From Emmonsiellopsis sp. PD_33 (lineage: Eukaryota > Ascomycota > Eurotiomycetes > Onygenales > Ajellomycetaceae), in NCBI GenBank assembly GCA_032988165.1, contig JANTQF010000072.1:1-64000 (forward strand): 64,000 nt of DNA, in the 5' to 3' direction. Below the pieces are notes generated by a model. That model ran no database searches and was not told the DNA's origin. It saw only the letters and a list, made by a program, of their open reading frames with translations. The translations under genes and the position numbers were made by a program. Positions 11,239 through 21,637 of this stretch are shown piece after piece (positions within the stretch are counted from its first letter, which is position 1; every line of letters begins with the position of its first letter).

Positions 11239-12990
11239 TCACATCCTCCTCATCTCTTGTTCACCATCCCCCTCACCACCCCCATCCCCCTCCCTCTCCC
11301 TCCTCTCCCTCTCCTCCTCCTCCCACTTCCTCATCATCCTCTCCCGCCCCCCACAGACCCAATACCCCCACTCCCACTTCTTCGTGATCCGCGCCGGCCT
11401 TTCCAGCCTGCCCGCCCGCATATCCTCCCTATGCCGCCGGCGCGCCTCATCGCGGACCGGCGTGAACTTCCACGTGCGGGCCGACGCCTGCATCTCCGCG
11501 CGCTCCGCGTCGGTGAGCGGGTAGTAGAGGGGGTTGGTGGTGGAGGCTGACGGGCGGGGAAGGATTGGGATCTGGGTATACGGGTGGTAGGGGACGGGTT
11601 GTGGGTGCGTGCTATGATGGTGGTGGTGGTGGGTGTCGCCGAAGACTTCGATGGCGGCGTTTATGAGGGTGTCGATGCGTGCGCGGGCTGAGGGGGTGAG
11701 GTCTGTGTATAGGTGTTGGGGTTCGGGGTTGGGTTGATCGTCGACGTCGCCGTCGTAGGCGTGTTCGTGTTCACGCTCGTTGGGACGCGCGGGTTTATTG
11801 GCATTGGCAGGTGTGCTTAGGCTGTTGCTGATAGTGCGCGGTGCGGGTTGCAATGGCTGCTCCTTATTCTGGCCCTGGCGACGGGGCGGAACTGTGATTC
11901 TCGCCCTTGAGATCCCGGCTCTGCCCCGCCCTCGAGTACCCCTATTGCCATTGCCACGGCCACGACCACGACCACGGCCAAGGCCATTGGTGTCGCTGGC
12001 AGGGGCGGAAATTGATGATTCAGAGCTGCTATATATATACGCAGGCGCCGAGGGGTGACCTGTTAGTGCGTCGTGAGCGGGAATGTCTAAGTCGGCATTT
12101 CGATAGGAGGAACTGCGGGCATTCCTTGGACGTGAAGACGAAGATCTGCCAGCCCTACTGCCCGCTCTACCTCCCCGTGTCGCGACTCTCCGCCTCTTCG
12201 CGGGCGGTGGCTGGACGAGATGGTCCTCAGACTCACTCTCGCTCTCACTCTCCGCTTTAACATCTTCCTCGACATCGTCATCATCAAAAACATTAGACAT
12301 GGACACATCGCCGTCCTCAGTGTCGTCCTCCTTGACGTCTACCTTCATTTTTTCCTCCTTCCCACTAGCAGCCACACTGGTACGCGCATTTCCACTCCCA
12401 CTAGCAGCAACCCCTTCGACGGCCGTCGGGTCAAAAACCGGGCCCCTGAATCTCCTTGGCGCAACATGCGCACCACCCCCCTTTCCCACCCAGCATGGGG
12501 TGCAGATCTGGAACCCACACGTGGTGCATCGATGCAGCTTGGCGCGGTTGTGGTCGTTGCATTTGTCGCATTTGGCCGTGTGGATGATCACCTCTGTGAA
12601 CCTGTCGTGGCCGCCGGTGTTGCGGAACGGTGGTGCTGCGGGAGTGGGAGTGGGAGTAGGTGTGGATGTCTGTGTTGGTTTGGCAGCACCACGTCCACGC
12701 CCTGTAGCGGAGCTGGCTGTTGACCTTGTAGGTTGCGAGGGTCTAGGCATGATGGGACGCGGCTGTTGGGGTGGTTGGTGGGATGAGATTTGTGTTTGTG
12801 TTTGCGCGTGGAGGTCAAGGGAGGAGTCTGTTGTTGTGCTGGGGGCGGGGGAGAGTGGGGAGTCTGAGCCCGAGGCTGGCGTGGAGGTGAGTATGTTTGT
12901 GTTTAGGGGGATGCTAGATTCAAGGACTGCGGTGGATTCGCAGGCTGGTTGGTGATGGGGAGGGGAGGGGTTGTGCAGGCTGGGTTCCAT
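11239..12990 (-). CDS. Low-complexity Cys-rich, RG-rich protein, probably nuclear
   Basis: One open exon. I choose the ATG at 12990 (MEPSLHNPSPP, 583 residues). The frame stays open upstream to 13128, but that part looks untranslated. A compact Cys/His block lies at about residues 130-165: AKCDKCNDHNRAKLHRCTTC followed by GFQICTPCW, giving CxxC..CxxC..CxxC plus His, a zinc-binding pattern I cannot assign to a named family. Around it are Pro/Thr-rich stretches, an acidic segment (EEDVKAESESESESEDH), a basic PAKRRRVATRGGRAG segment fit for nuclear import, a GRGRGRGRGNGNRGTRGRGR run able to bind RNA, and a His run (HHHHHH). The C-terminus is charged (KWEWGYWVCGGRERMMRKW). The layout suggests a chromatin or RNA factor, but function is unknown. 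Confidence 0.7.
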   Translation of the reverse strand: MEPSLHNPSPPHHQPACESTAVLESSIPLNTNILTSTPASGSDSPLSPAPSTTTDSSLDLHAQTQTQISSHQPPQQPRPIMPRPSQPTRSTASSATGRGRGAAKPTQTSTPTPTPTPAAPPFRNTGGHDRFTEVIIHTAKCDKCNDHNRAKLHRCTTCGFQICTPCWVGKGGGAHVAPRRFRGPVFDPTAVEGVAASGSGNARTSVAASGKEEKMKVDVKEDDTEDGDVSMSNVFDDDDVEEDVKAESESESESEDHLVQPPPAKRRRVATRGGRAGSRAGRSSSSRPRNARSSSYRNADLDIPAHDALTGHPSAPAYIYSSSESSISAPASDTNGLGRGRGRGRGNGNRGTRGRGRAGISRARITVPPRRQGQNKEQPLQPAPRTISNSLSTPANANKPARPNEREHEHAYDGDVDDQPNPEPQHLYTDLTPSARARIDTLINAAIEVFGDTHHHHHHSTHPQPVPYHPYTQIPILPRPSASTTNPLYYPLTDAERAEMQASARTWKFTPVRDEARRRHREDMRAGRLERPARITKKWEWGYWVCGGRERMMRKWEEEERERREREGDGGGEGDGEQEMRRM

Positions 12991-15120
12991 CCTGAATAAC
13001 TTGGGGGGTTGTTGACGCGATTTGAGAGGAGAGAGGGGTGTGGGTGACTTGTTGGGGACACACAGGACAGCAACGAGGTAAGGGATGTAGGAGTCGCCTC
13101 GAGGAACTGAACTGCAGATAGCACACACTCCAGCTAGACGTGTGCGTAATCTTTTGCAGCGACCTTGACGACGTGCGATGGGCAGGATGGAAACTAGCAG
13201 AGTAAAGAGAAGAGAAGAGAAAACCCTTTCTAAACTGCACAGCTAACCCGGCAAGTAACCAGCCAGCCCGAAAGGATCAAGACACAAAGAGAAAAGCAAT
13301 ACGACGAGATAGGTCGGAGAGTCCCGTATTGTGCGAGACAGAGAGGACGGAATATTCCCCTGGTTAATCTTTCGATATCCTAAACAGGAGAAGAGCGGGA
13401 TATCGTATCGCGGACAGGAGTATGTGGGAGAGCAGAGTGGAGGTATCTCAACCACAACGACGAAGGGAGGAAAATCTCCCCTTTCTATCTCTCCACCATG
13501 GACAGAGCTGAGAAGCGGTATTCAGAAGGATAGGGGACGATCAAAAAAACAATAAGACCTTTTTGACGCAGATGGATAATCCCCTTCGCCTTGATGACTC
13601 CTGACAGCAAGCAGCAACCCGTTTTCGTGCCAGAAAACTAGAGATAATAAAGATGATGCAAGAAGGGAAATCCAGGTAAGTAAAAGTTAGGTAGATAGGT
13701 AAGGAAGAAGAAGAAGAAGAAGAAAAACTAGCAGAATATAAAGAGTGAGTGGCCTTAAATACCATCCACCCATCCACCCATCCATCTATCAACCCATCAA
13801 CCCATCTATCAACCAACATTCATCACCCATTCACCAACAAGTAGGTAAATAGGCACACAGGTAAATCCCCCCTCCCCCCACCTACCCACCCACAAGAAGG
13901 TGATAATATATACCCTTCCCCCTTGCTGTCTTAACAGTTGCTGTTATTTCGCAGTGCAGTGATTGGGAGAGGAGTCATCAGGGCCCCCGTTTCGTATGAA
14001 AGGTAGGTAGGTAGGTAGGGAATTCCAAGGTGGCATTGAAGGATGGGGAGAGAATGGGATTATGTGAATGTTAGGGAGGGGTGGGGAGGGGTATATCGGA
14101 ATTTTTCTGAAATTGACGGTTGGGAGATATACCCGATGAGCTTCGCTGATGGGGGGGAAGGGAGGGGAGGTGGGTGTAGGATGTAACTAGCTGGATATGA
14201 TATGTAAGGAATGCGAGAGAGTTGAGGGGAGGGGAGGGGGAGAAAGGTAGTCGATGGGCATGGTCAAAGAGATGGAGTGAAGAGGAGGGAAGGGAAGGGA
14301 AGGGAAGGAAACGAAATGAAACAAAAAAGGGAATTTGAAAGAGTATGTATGTATGATGGATTGGGGTGATTGATTGATGGATGAAACGGGCATTTCTCCC
14401 CTAGTTATATATGTAAAACCGGGGCTGTTAAGTTAAGTATTGTTTTTTTTCATTCTTTTACTTTTGGGTTTTTTCTCTTTTGTTGACTGGCTGGGTGGGT
14501 GATTTGTGAGATGCGGCGGGGAGGGTTCCGGAATCCGGATTGATTGATTGGTTGATTGATTGATTCCCTTGATGGATGATGGATTATAGGGTATAGTGAA
14601 GACAACAAAGGCGTAAGAGGAGAGGTGTGTGGATGGATGTTGCCGGATTCCGCTTCACAAGAAAGAGAGAAAGAAAGAAAGAAAGGAATAAATAAGTAGC
14701 CAGGTGACAGGCGGATAGGGAAAGGAAGCGTGAAAAACAATCCAAAAGGAAATGGTAAGAGATGCTTTTATAACTCTCTTTTTCGATATTTGATTTTTCT
14801 TTTCTTCGCCTTTTCTTTTTCCCCCCTCTATTATCGAGAGAAAATTGAACAGCAGCAAGCAGCGAGAATGGATCAGATATCCCCAATTCTTGAAACCTCG
14901 AGGGAAAACAGGGCACATCAATAGATGCCACTGGGTAAAAATGAAAATAAAATAAAAAAGAAGGCTGAATAACCGAACTTAACTGATGGGTTTCTATTCT
15001 CTCAAATTACTCTTTTGGCGTCACTGTTTGCATTTCCATATCCATAGCCATATCCATCCATGTTTTCGTCACTCGTTATTCGCTATGCCTCGCCTTTTAC
15101 TGGTATCGTCTGCTAGTTAT
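12991..15120. other. Long intergenic region with many short tandem repeats
   Basis: About 2.1 kb between the start of the Cys-rich gene and the end of the lysyl-tRNA synthetase gene. Simple repeats crowd here: GAA at about 13705-13725, CCAT/CCAC at 13760-13812, AGGT at 14003-14019, GGGAA at 14287-14310, TTGA/TTGG at 14538-14564 and GAAA at 14660-14685. Several minus-strand frames in it are translations of these repeats. No gene is supported. Confidence 0.7.
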
Positions 15121-17108
15121 CTATTTGTGGGCTGGATAGGAAAATCGTCAGCAAAAAAGGCAATGCAAGGCTAAAGGGAACAAAAGGTAATCACTCACGA
15201 ATTCCCTCCTCAGGACTCGCCTCCACGCCCACCACCTCTGCGGCCAACTTCTCCTTGGTCACATTCTTATCCTCCTTCATAAACGGGAACGCCAGCACCT
15301 CCTTGATACTATAATTATCCGTCAAGAACATAACCAACCGATCAATTCCCATACCCCACCCGCCCGTCGGGGGCAAACCATACTCCAAACTCGTGCAGAA
15401 ATTCTCGTCGATAAGCTGCGCCTCATCGTCGCCTTGGTCCTTCTGCTTCGCCTGCTCCTCGAACCGCAAGCGCTGATCGAACGGGTCGTTCAACTCCGTG
15501 TACGCATTGACAATCTCCTTCTTGCACACGAACGCCTCGAAGCGCTCGCAGAGCCCGACATTGTCGCGGTGGTATTTTGCCAGCGGGCTCATCATCTGTG
15601 GGTGGCCCGTGATGAAGGTGGGGTTGATGCAGGTTTCCTCGATGAACTCGCCGACGAGCTTGTCGAGCATGCGTGCGTTGGTCTCGGGCGGGCTGCACTC
15701 GACGTTGACCTTCTTGAGCACCTTCTTGAGGAACGCGTTCGTCTCGGCTGTGTGCAGCTGGTCGCCGGGAGGGAACTTCTCGCCCGTGGCCTCTTCGAGG
15801 GCGGGGATCATCTCAATACGCTTCCAGGGTGCCTGCCAGTTGACCTTGTACTCCTCGCCGGTCTGTGTGTGGAAGGTCGTCTCGTAGCTGCCGGTGATGT
15901 GCTTGACGAGACCAGACACGAGCTCCTCGGTGACGTTCATGATGTCGTAAACGTCCGCGTAGGCCCAGTAGAACTCGCAAGTAGTGAACTCCGGGTTATG
16001 CGTAAGGTCGATGCCCTCATTGCGGAACTGACGGCCGAGTTCGTACACGCGCTCCAGACCACCGACGATCAGCATCTTGAGATACAACTCTGGCGCGACA
16101 CGCATGAACATGTCCATGTTAAGGTCGTTGTGGTGGGTGACGAAGGGCTTGGCCGTGGCGCCGCCGGCAATCGAGTTCATCATGGGCGTCTCGACCTCGA
16201 TAAAGTCGCGCTCGTCAAAGAACCGACGCACGTACGAGACGATCTTGGACCGCGTGACGAACACATTCCGCGACCGGTCGTTCATAATCAGATCCAGATA
16301 CCGTTGGCGGTACCGCTGTTCCTGGTCGCGGAGGCCAAAGTGCTCGGACGGAATCTGGTGCAGACACGGCGCAAGCAAGACCACCTCTCTGGCGAATATC
16401 GACAGCTCTCCATCAGCGCGGTTCTTCGGCGACGTACGGCCGGGAAAGCCAACAATGCCGATAATATCGCCCCGTCGGAGTGGCTCGTGCTGCTCTTCGA
16501 AGGGGACGTCGCCCGCGGCGTTCTGCGCCTGACAGGCAACCTGGATCTTGACGCCCTCGGCGCGGATATCGTAGAAGACGAGCTTGGCACCAGCGGAGCG
16601 CTTGGTGTAGATGCGGCCGGCCACGCGCACCTCGGTTTCGGTACGCTGCTCGCCCTTTTCCAGCGACTGGTACTCCTTGAGGAATTCCCGGACGTCGGTG
16701 GTGACCTGGAACTTGTGGGGGTATGGGTTTGGGTTCTTGGTCTGGCGGAGCTTGTTGACTTTGCCGCTGCGGATTTCAAAGTATTGCTAGAGAATGGGGA
16801 AAGTGGGCGCATTAGTCTCACGTATACAACTCCCCTGGCGGTAGTAGACATAACGCAGAAAAGTAGTTACTCACATTCGGCGTCAACTCGCTCTCCTCCT
16901 CCTCTGCGCTGGCTTTCTTAGCAGCAGGCTGCGCCTTGGGGGGCGCGGCGGCGGCCTTCTCTCTCTTCTCCGCCTCCTTGGCACGGGCCTTTTGTCTCTT
17001 CTTCAATTCGGACTTGGACACGCGCTCGCCGGTCACTTCGTCCAGGTGCAGGTTGGCCAGGTTGGCGGCGGCCGCGTCGGTGGCGGAGGTTGCGTCTTGG
17101 CCGGTCAT
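15121..17108 (-). CDS. krs1: Lysyl-tRNA synthetase, cytoplasmic class II
   Basis: Charges tRNA-Lys with lysine for cytosolic translation. Exon 1 is 17108-16875 and exon 2 starts at 16786 after an 88-nt intron. The N-terminal extension is Lys/Ala-rich (SELKKRQKARAKEAEKREKA), the tRNA-binding helix typical of eukaryotic cytosolic enzymes. An OB-fold anticodon domain (VRVAGRIYTKRSAGAKLVFY) follows, then the class II core: motif 1 (FIEVETPMMN), motif 2 (RNEGIDLTHNPEFTTCEFYW) and motif 3 (GWGMGIDRLVMFL). There is no mitochondrial presequence. The 3' end is ambiguous. Reading on gives EEGIRE and a stop at 15191. A good intron (GTGAGT at 15198 to CCAG at 15132, branch GCTGAC) gives a final 11-nt exon ending EEGIPHK at 15121. 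I prefer the spliced form, 610 residues. Confidence 0.95.
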
Positions 17109-17837
17109 GGTGGGGTGTGCTACTGGCAAGATAGAGGCGTGTGTGTTTTTCCTGAGGATAGTTTTGTTAATGGAGTGAATGTATCCAATGTAGGTGAATT
17201 GGAGAGGCCCTTTTGCTGCTACTGGGCCGGTGGGTGGGTTGGCTGGTGGTTGGTGGGGTTGAGATAGAGAAAGTTGCTCTGGCAATGGAGGGGGAAAATT
17301 TATATGCCCAGCAAATGAGTCAGAAAAGCTCCCTGACCAACCCAACCGCCCCTGAAACAACCAGTTACTGCGATCAACACATCATTCCCTTAGCTAGCTA
17401 CATATGCTACTCTCTACTATTACTTGGCTGTCTACATTGACTCATTTTGTCCGCCGTCAATTGTGTCTCTTTTTCCTCGTGGCGGGGTTGTTTTTGCTGT
17501 CGTTATGGCCCTAAGCCCTAAACCCTATTTCCCAATACAGAAGAGCATAAAAGGGGGTGGAAACATCAACGACAGCGAGGTCCGCGCAACGAACGCCCTA
17601 GGAGGGGATACAAAAGTCATATTCAGCACATTGATGGCTTCCCATTTGTAATTCCTGCACTGTCCCGTAAACCAGATTCCTAAGACGTCACATCACACCT
17701 CTCTTCGAAAGCATCCAAAGCCTAATCCAGCTTGTCCCATCCAGTACACCCATCAGTGTAATTCAAACCCCAATACATCCACTCATTTAGACCACTCATC
17801 CCGCCATTCCTATCCCGCATAACCAGACTTCCACACC
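17109..17837. promoter_or_regulatory. Upstream region of lysyl-tRNA synthetase with telobox-like repeat
   Basis: About 730 bp between the KRS1 start and the end of the dynamin-like gene. CCCTAAGCCCTAAACCCTA at 17509-17527 contains nearly three fungal telomere units (CCCTAA) and a telobox (AAACCCTA), about 400 bp upstream of the KRS1 start. Such boxes occur in promoters of translation genes and can be bound by Myb-type telomere factors. Whether it is used here is inference. No other gene is seen. Confidence 0.45.
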
Positions 17838-20537
17838 CTACACGCCATTCCCCATATCCATATCTGTCATCTCTATATCCTCCAGCGCAGGACACAGCGA
17901 GTCCATCGCCTTCTGCAACCGTTCTTGATCCTTTCTCAGCTCCCGTCGGCGAATCTGTCTCTCAGGATCTTCTATCATGAGCTCCATGCAGCGCTCAGAT
18001 CCTATATACACAAGTAAGTTCGTCGGAATCAGCAGGGGCACGATGAACAAAAACACGGCGATGAATAGCATGGTACCGCTAGAAGGATAAAATTTACGTA
18101 CCGTTGTCATCTAGGATGCCTAACTTCATAGTCATGATTTTTCGAATTTCGTCGTGGCATTTGGAGAATAGCTTCGTATGGACGCTCTGGCACATCGTGT
18201 CGACAAACCGGGAGCTGGCAATTTCGTAATACGCCCTAGAAGCCTGAATTGACGTTAGATGGGAAAAGTCCAAATCTAGCACTAGACGTGACATACCGCC
18301 ATAATCTCAATCTCTCGGGAAAACCCATCCTCCCCCATCACGGCCTCAGTAATCTTGCTCGGTTCCATCTTGCGTCCATTGTTGTAATCACCTTCTTGCT
18401 GCAGATAAAGCATGACCCGGGTATTGTGGCGGAAAGATTTGAGCGTGTCGAGAGCTTCTTTCTGCGCGCGATGGAACATGGTTGTGGCCATTGTAAAGGG
18501 CTTCTGGCACTCAACTTCATAGGTCTCATTCGCCATTTGGAAATGCGGTTCCTTCAGTGCCTCTAGAAAGTCGAGGATGATCTGCTTCAGCTCTCCGTAG
18601 ACCTTAGTGCGTTGGTAAGTGGAAAACACAGCATCCAACTGCTCCATGAGGAACGACTCCATCAAGCCATAAGTGGCTATTAGGAATTGCTTCATAGGCT
18701 CATTCCAGTGCTTCACACAGTCCTTGTTTAATTTTTCCACTGCTAAGGGACTGGCGAGACCTGGCACTCCAGCAGTATACAATTCGGTGCTTTCCTCTCT
18801 AATCTCATCAAGAGTGAATACCCTGACGGAACCTGACAGGAATTGACATTACTAATGGCATTTGCAAGGGCAGGAAGTGTGCACACAACTTACTGTTAAA
18901 GTTTTCGAAATGTTCTGTCACATACTTGACTTGGGACATTCTCGGTACAGGGCGTGGTGGCGGAGACTGTAGCTTCTGTCGCTTGATGGGGGTTTCCGGA
19001 TCAACTGTGCCTTTCCGTTTTGGGGACGATCGAGTCTCTGTGATCTCACAGTCATCATCGAGTGAGAATGAGTCCGGTTTTGTTGGGAGGAACTTTTCGA
19101 CGGCCGCCCTGAGCCTCATGTTCGGGCGCGTGATCAACAGACTGCGTTGAAAATCAGTGGCAACTTTCATCCAGCTTTTCTGGAGAGAAGACCCTGAGGG
19201 GCCACTGCTGAGTTGAGCATGAATTCTCTTGTCAAATTCATGCAGCTTATCACACAGGATAAACTGGATATTGGCAGATGGTGGGTCGGGAAGTGTCAAC
19301 AATAAGTCATTCACCCGTTTGGTACGCAAATTAATCTGCTCCTTGATTGCAGGCAGGCTACGCTCGATCTCGGCCATGAGAAGCTTGGATAAAGCTGCTT
19401 GAAGATTGCGGGTACCGAATCTTCCATTGAACTCAGACAGCTCATGAATCCAGGGACCAACACTAAAGAACTCTTCCTCCTCCTCACGAGCAATGGAGTG
19501 TTCGATGGACGGGTTGGGGTTGTTTCTAACAACATAGTACTCATGGCCGACAGCAAACTTTTCACCCCGGAGTATCTCCCGCCACTGCTCATATCCCTCT
19601 GTGTCCACAATACGGTCGGGTTTCGTCAAAACACCCAGGGTTCTTGGTGTTGCCTTGACTTCTCTAATAATTCTAGCAGCGCTAGAGTTGGTGGCGTCAT
19701 CCGTCATGGGCATCGTGAGAAGGACGGTGCAGCTGGGAGTGGAGATGTAATGTTTCACGAGATTTTCAACGAGCCCCACCAAGTATTTCTCCTCCTCAAC
19801 TTCGGCGACATTGATGACGCCAGGCAGATCATAGAAAGAGAGATTGGGAAAGCGAGGCGCGGAGATGTCAAGACGAACGACGTTGGGGGAGAACTTCACT
19901 TGGAAGTGACTTCCGTCTGTGTCCTCGTTCTGGCCCGGGATATATTCCTCATAAGAGGAAGAAGGATTTAAAGTAGCCAGTTGAGCCCACTTTAACGCCT
20001 CCTGGATCTGTTCTTTTTCCGTGAGGGTCGCGAAAGGGATGATTTCCGGTTCCTGATCAATCCATGGTCCCAAGCCCTTTCCCCGTCCGCGTCTGGTGGT
20101 GGTGTCATACATGTATTTTTTCAGGAGATAAACTTTGCAAGACCAGGGGGCATCGGGGCTCTCGCTATCAGACAGGTTTATCTCAAGGGGACAGCGAGTG
20201 CAACATCCAGCACTACGAGGCACCTTGATCTCGCTCATGCCCTCAATCAGGGAGCTTTTGCCAGCACTCTGGTCCCCAACAACGCATATTTTGGGAAGAG
20301 GAATCTTGTCGTTCTCAATTCCCAGATGGCGCAGGCTCTGGATCTTCTTTACCAGGATTTTCATCGTCCGGGAGATGGCGTCGATGGAGTCAGCAGGTTC
20401 TGCGCTCGACGGGTAGTCGTTGATTGTCCCTAATAAGTATTATGTTAGGCTAGGCTATAAATGATTAGATACTGGGCGGATATACCTGGGGAATCAGGCG
20501 CATGCTGCTGCCGAATTGGCATCTTGGGCAGCACCAT
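17838..20537 (-). CDS. Dynamin-family (Mx-like) large GTPase
   Basis: A GTP-hydrolysing membrane or nucleoprotein remodeller of the dynamin superfamily, 809 residues. Five exons: 20537-20486, 20429-18894, 18832-18297, 18243-18102 and 18001-17838, all in phase. GTPase motifs are complete: G1 GDQSAGKSS (69-77), the conserved RCPLEINL after it, G3 DLPG (218-221) and G4 TKPD (286-289). The stalk follows, and the C-terminus (residues about 700-800, SRAYYEIASSRFVDTMCQSV) matches the GTPase effector domain. There is no PH, proline-rich or membrane segment, so it resembles Mx/Vps1-like proteins. A disordered insert at about 470-515 carries two basic clusters (SPKRKG 486-491, PIKRQK 498-503) with bipartite nuclear-signal spacing. 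It is transcribed away from the GMPPA homologue. Its cellular target is unknown. Filamentous fungi carry many such paralogues. Confidence 0.92.
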
Positions 20538-21637
20538 TTTGGCGTAGAAATCCGGTGGCAATCGAAATATATCTTAAGAAGTAGAGACAATACAGCTCCT
20601 ATGAAAGGACAACACAAGAGGTATAAGAAGGCAGGATGACAGAGCCGAGGCGGCAGCAGAAAACCTCGAGGTTGGCTGGAGAAGAAGAGTAAGGAGGCTA
20701 GGGTGTGTAAAAGAGCACAACACACTAGACAGTGGTCTGAAGTGGGAGGGACAGCAACACTTCAGAGGTGCAGTAAATAAAAACAAGACCTGGCTCTATC
20801 TCTCTTCAACCTGATAGAGAGGAGTTTGAAAAGAAAGGGAGGAGGAAAGGAACGAGAAAGTAGTGGGGGGGAGGTTGTCTTTATAGCAACACTCCAGCAG
20901 GCAGAAGAAGAGAGTAATGGAGGGAAAACTCATTCACTTTGGGAATGTGTTATGAATGGGCGCTAGAATCATGTAGAATTATGCCATTGCAGCCCAGAGA
21001 GCTGTGTTGTTGCATGTTGAATCTGGTGATATCTTCGCAGCGTTCTGTAGACGCCGCGAGGTAGCTTACAGCGTAGCGATCAGCGGGAGACAGGCCCTTT
21101 GACTGGGCCAGGATGGTTTGTGGGTTGTAAGCGAGTACAGAATGTGGTCCAGCAATGTGTAGACACATCCAGCAAACGAGAGTATGTTGTATCTGAAGCC
21201 CGCAGTCTCTCCAATGTTCGAGCCGTTGAAGTTGAGGTCTAACTAGTTCTGGTCACGTGTTTTGATTCTCACCGCCGTCAACAACGAAACACGACACCTC
21301 TCGACATGGCCAGATTTGCGCCAGCTTTCTCTCCAGGTTTATTGTGTGTCTGCTGCTGTATGTATGTCCCTCTCTCCTTGTCTGCTGGACCTGTCCCATG
21401 CCTAGCCATATCCGCAGCCCAGCGCCCAATTTCCGCCTCTGTTTGCATCGCATCCCCCGTTGTCGAAGACCCTCTACACACCCCTCTATCCGGGAGCTAA
21501 TATCCCAATACCTCAACATGCGCCCTTCGCTAACAAGATCTCCAATTCAGACCCGCTCTCCGTCTTGATTCCCCTTGCCCATACCCTAATACCGCCTCTC
21601 CTCCATGCTCCAAGTCCCGATCAGAGGCGATTCGAAT
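20538..21637. promoter_or_regulatory. Divergent promoter of dynamin-like gene and GMPPA homologue
   Basis: About 1.1 kb between divergent start codons. It contains GTCACGTG (CACGTG core at 21254-21259), an E-box of the centromere-binding-factor type. Pyrimidine-rich DNA typical of fungal transcription starts precedes the plus-strand gene (about 21540-21615). No further gene is supported. Confidence 0.45.

Noticed and set aside
15434..16921. 495-codon plus-strand open frame
   Set aside because: It is exactly antisense to the lysyl-tRNA synthetase exon. Its Leu/Val/Glu/Arg-rich composition mirrors that gene's codon bias, and it shows no domain.
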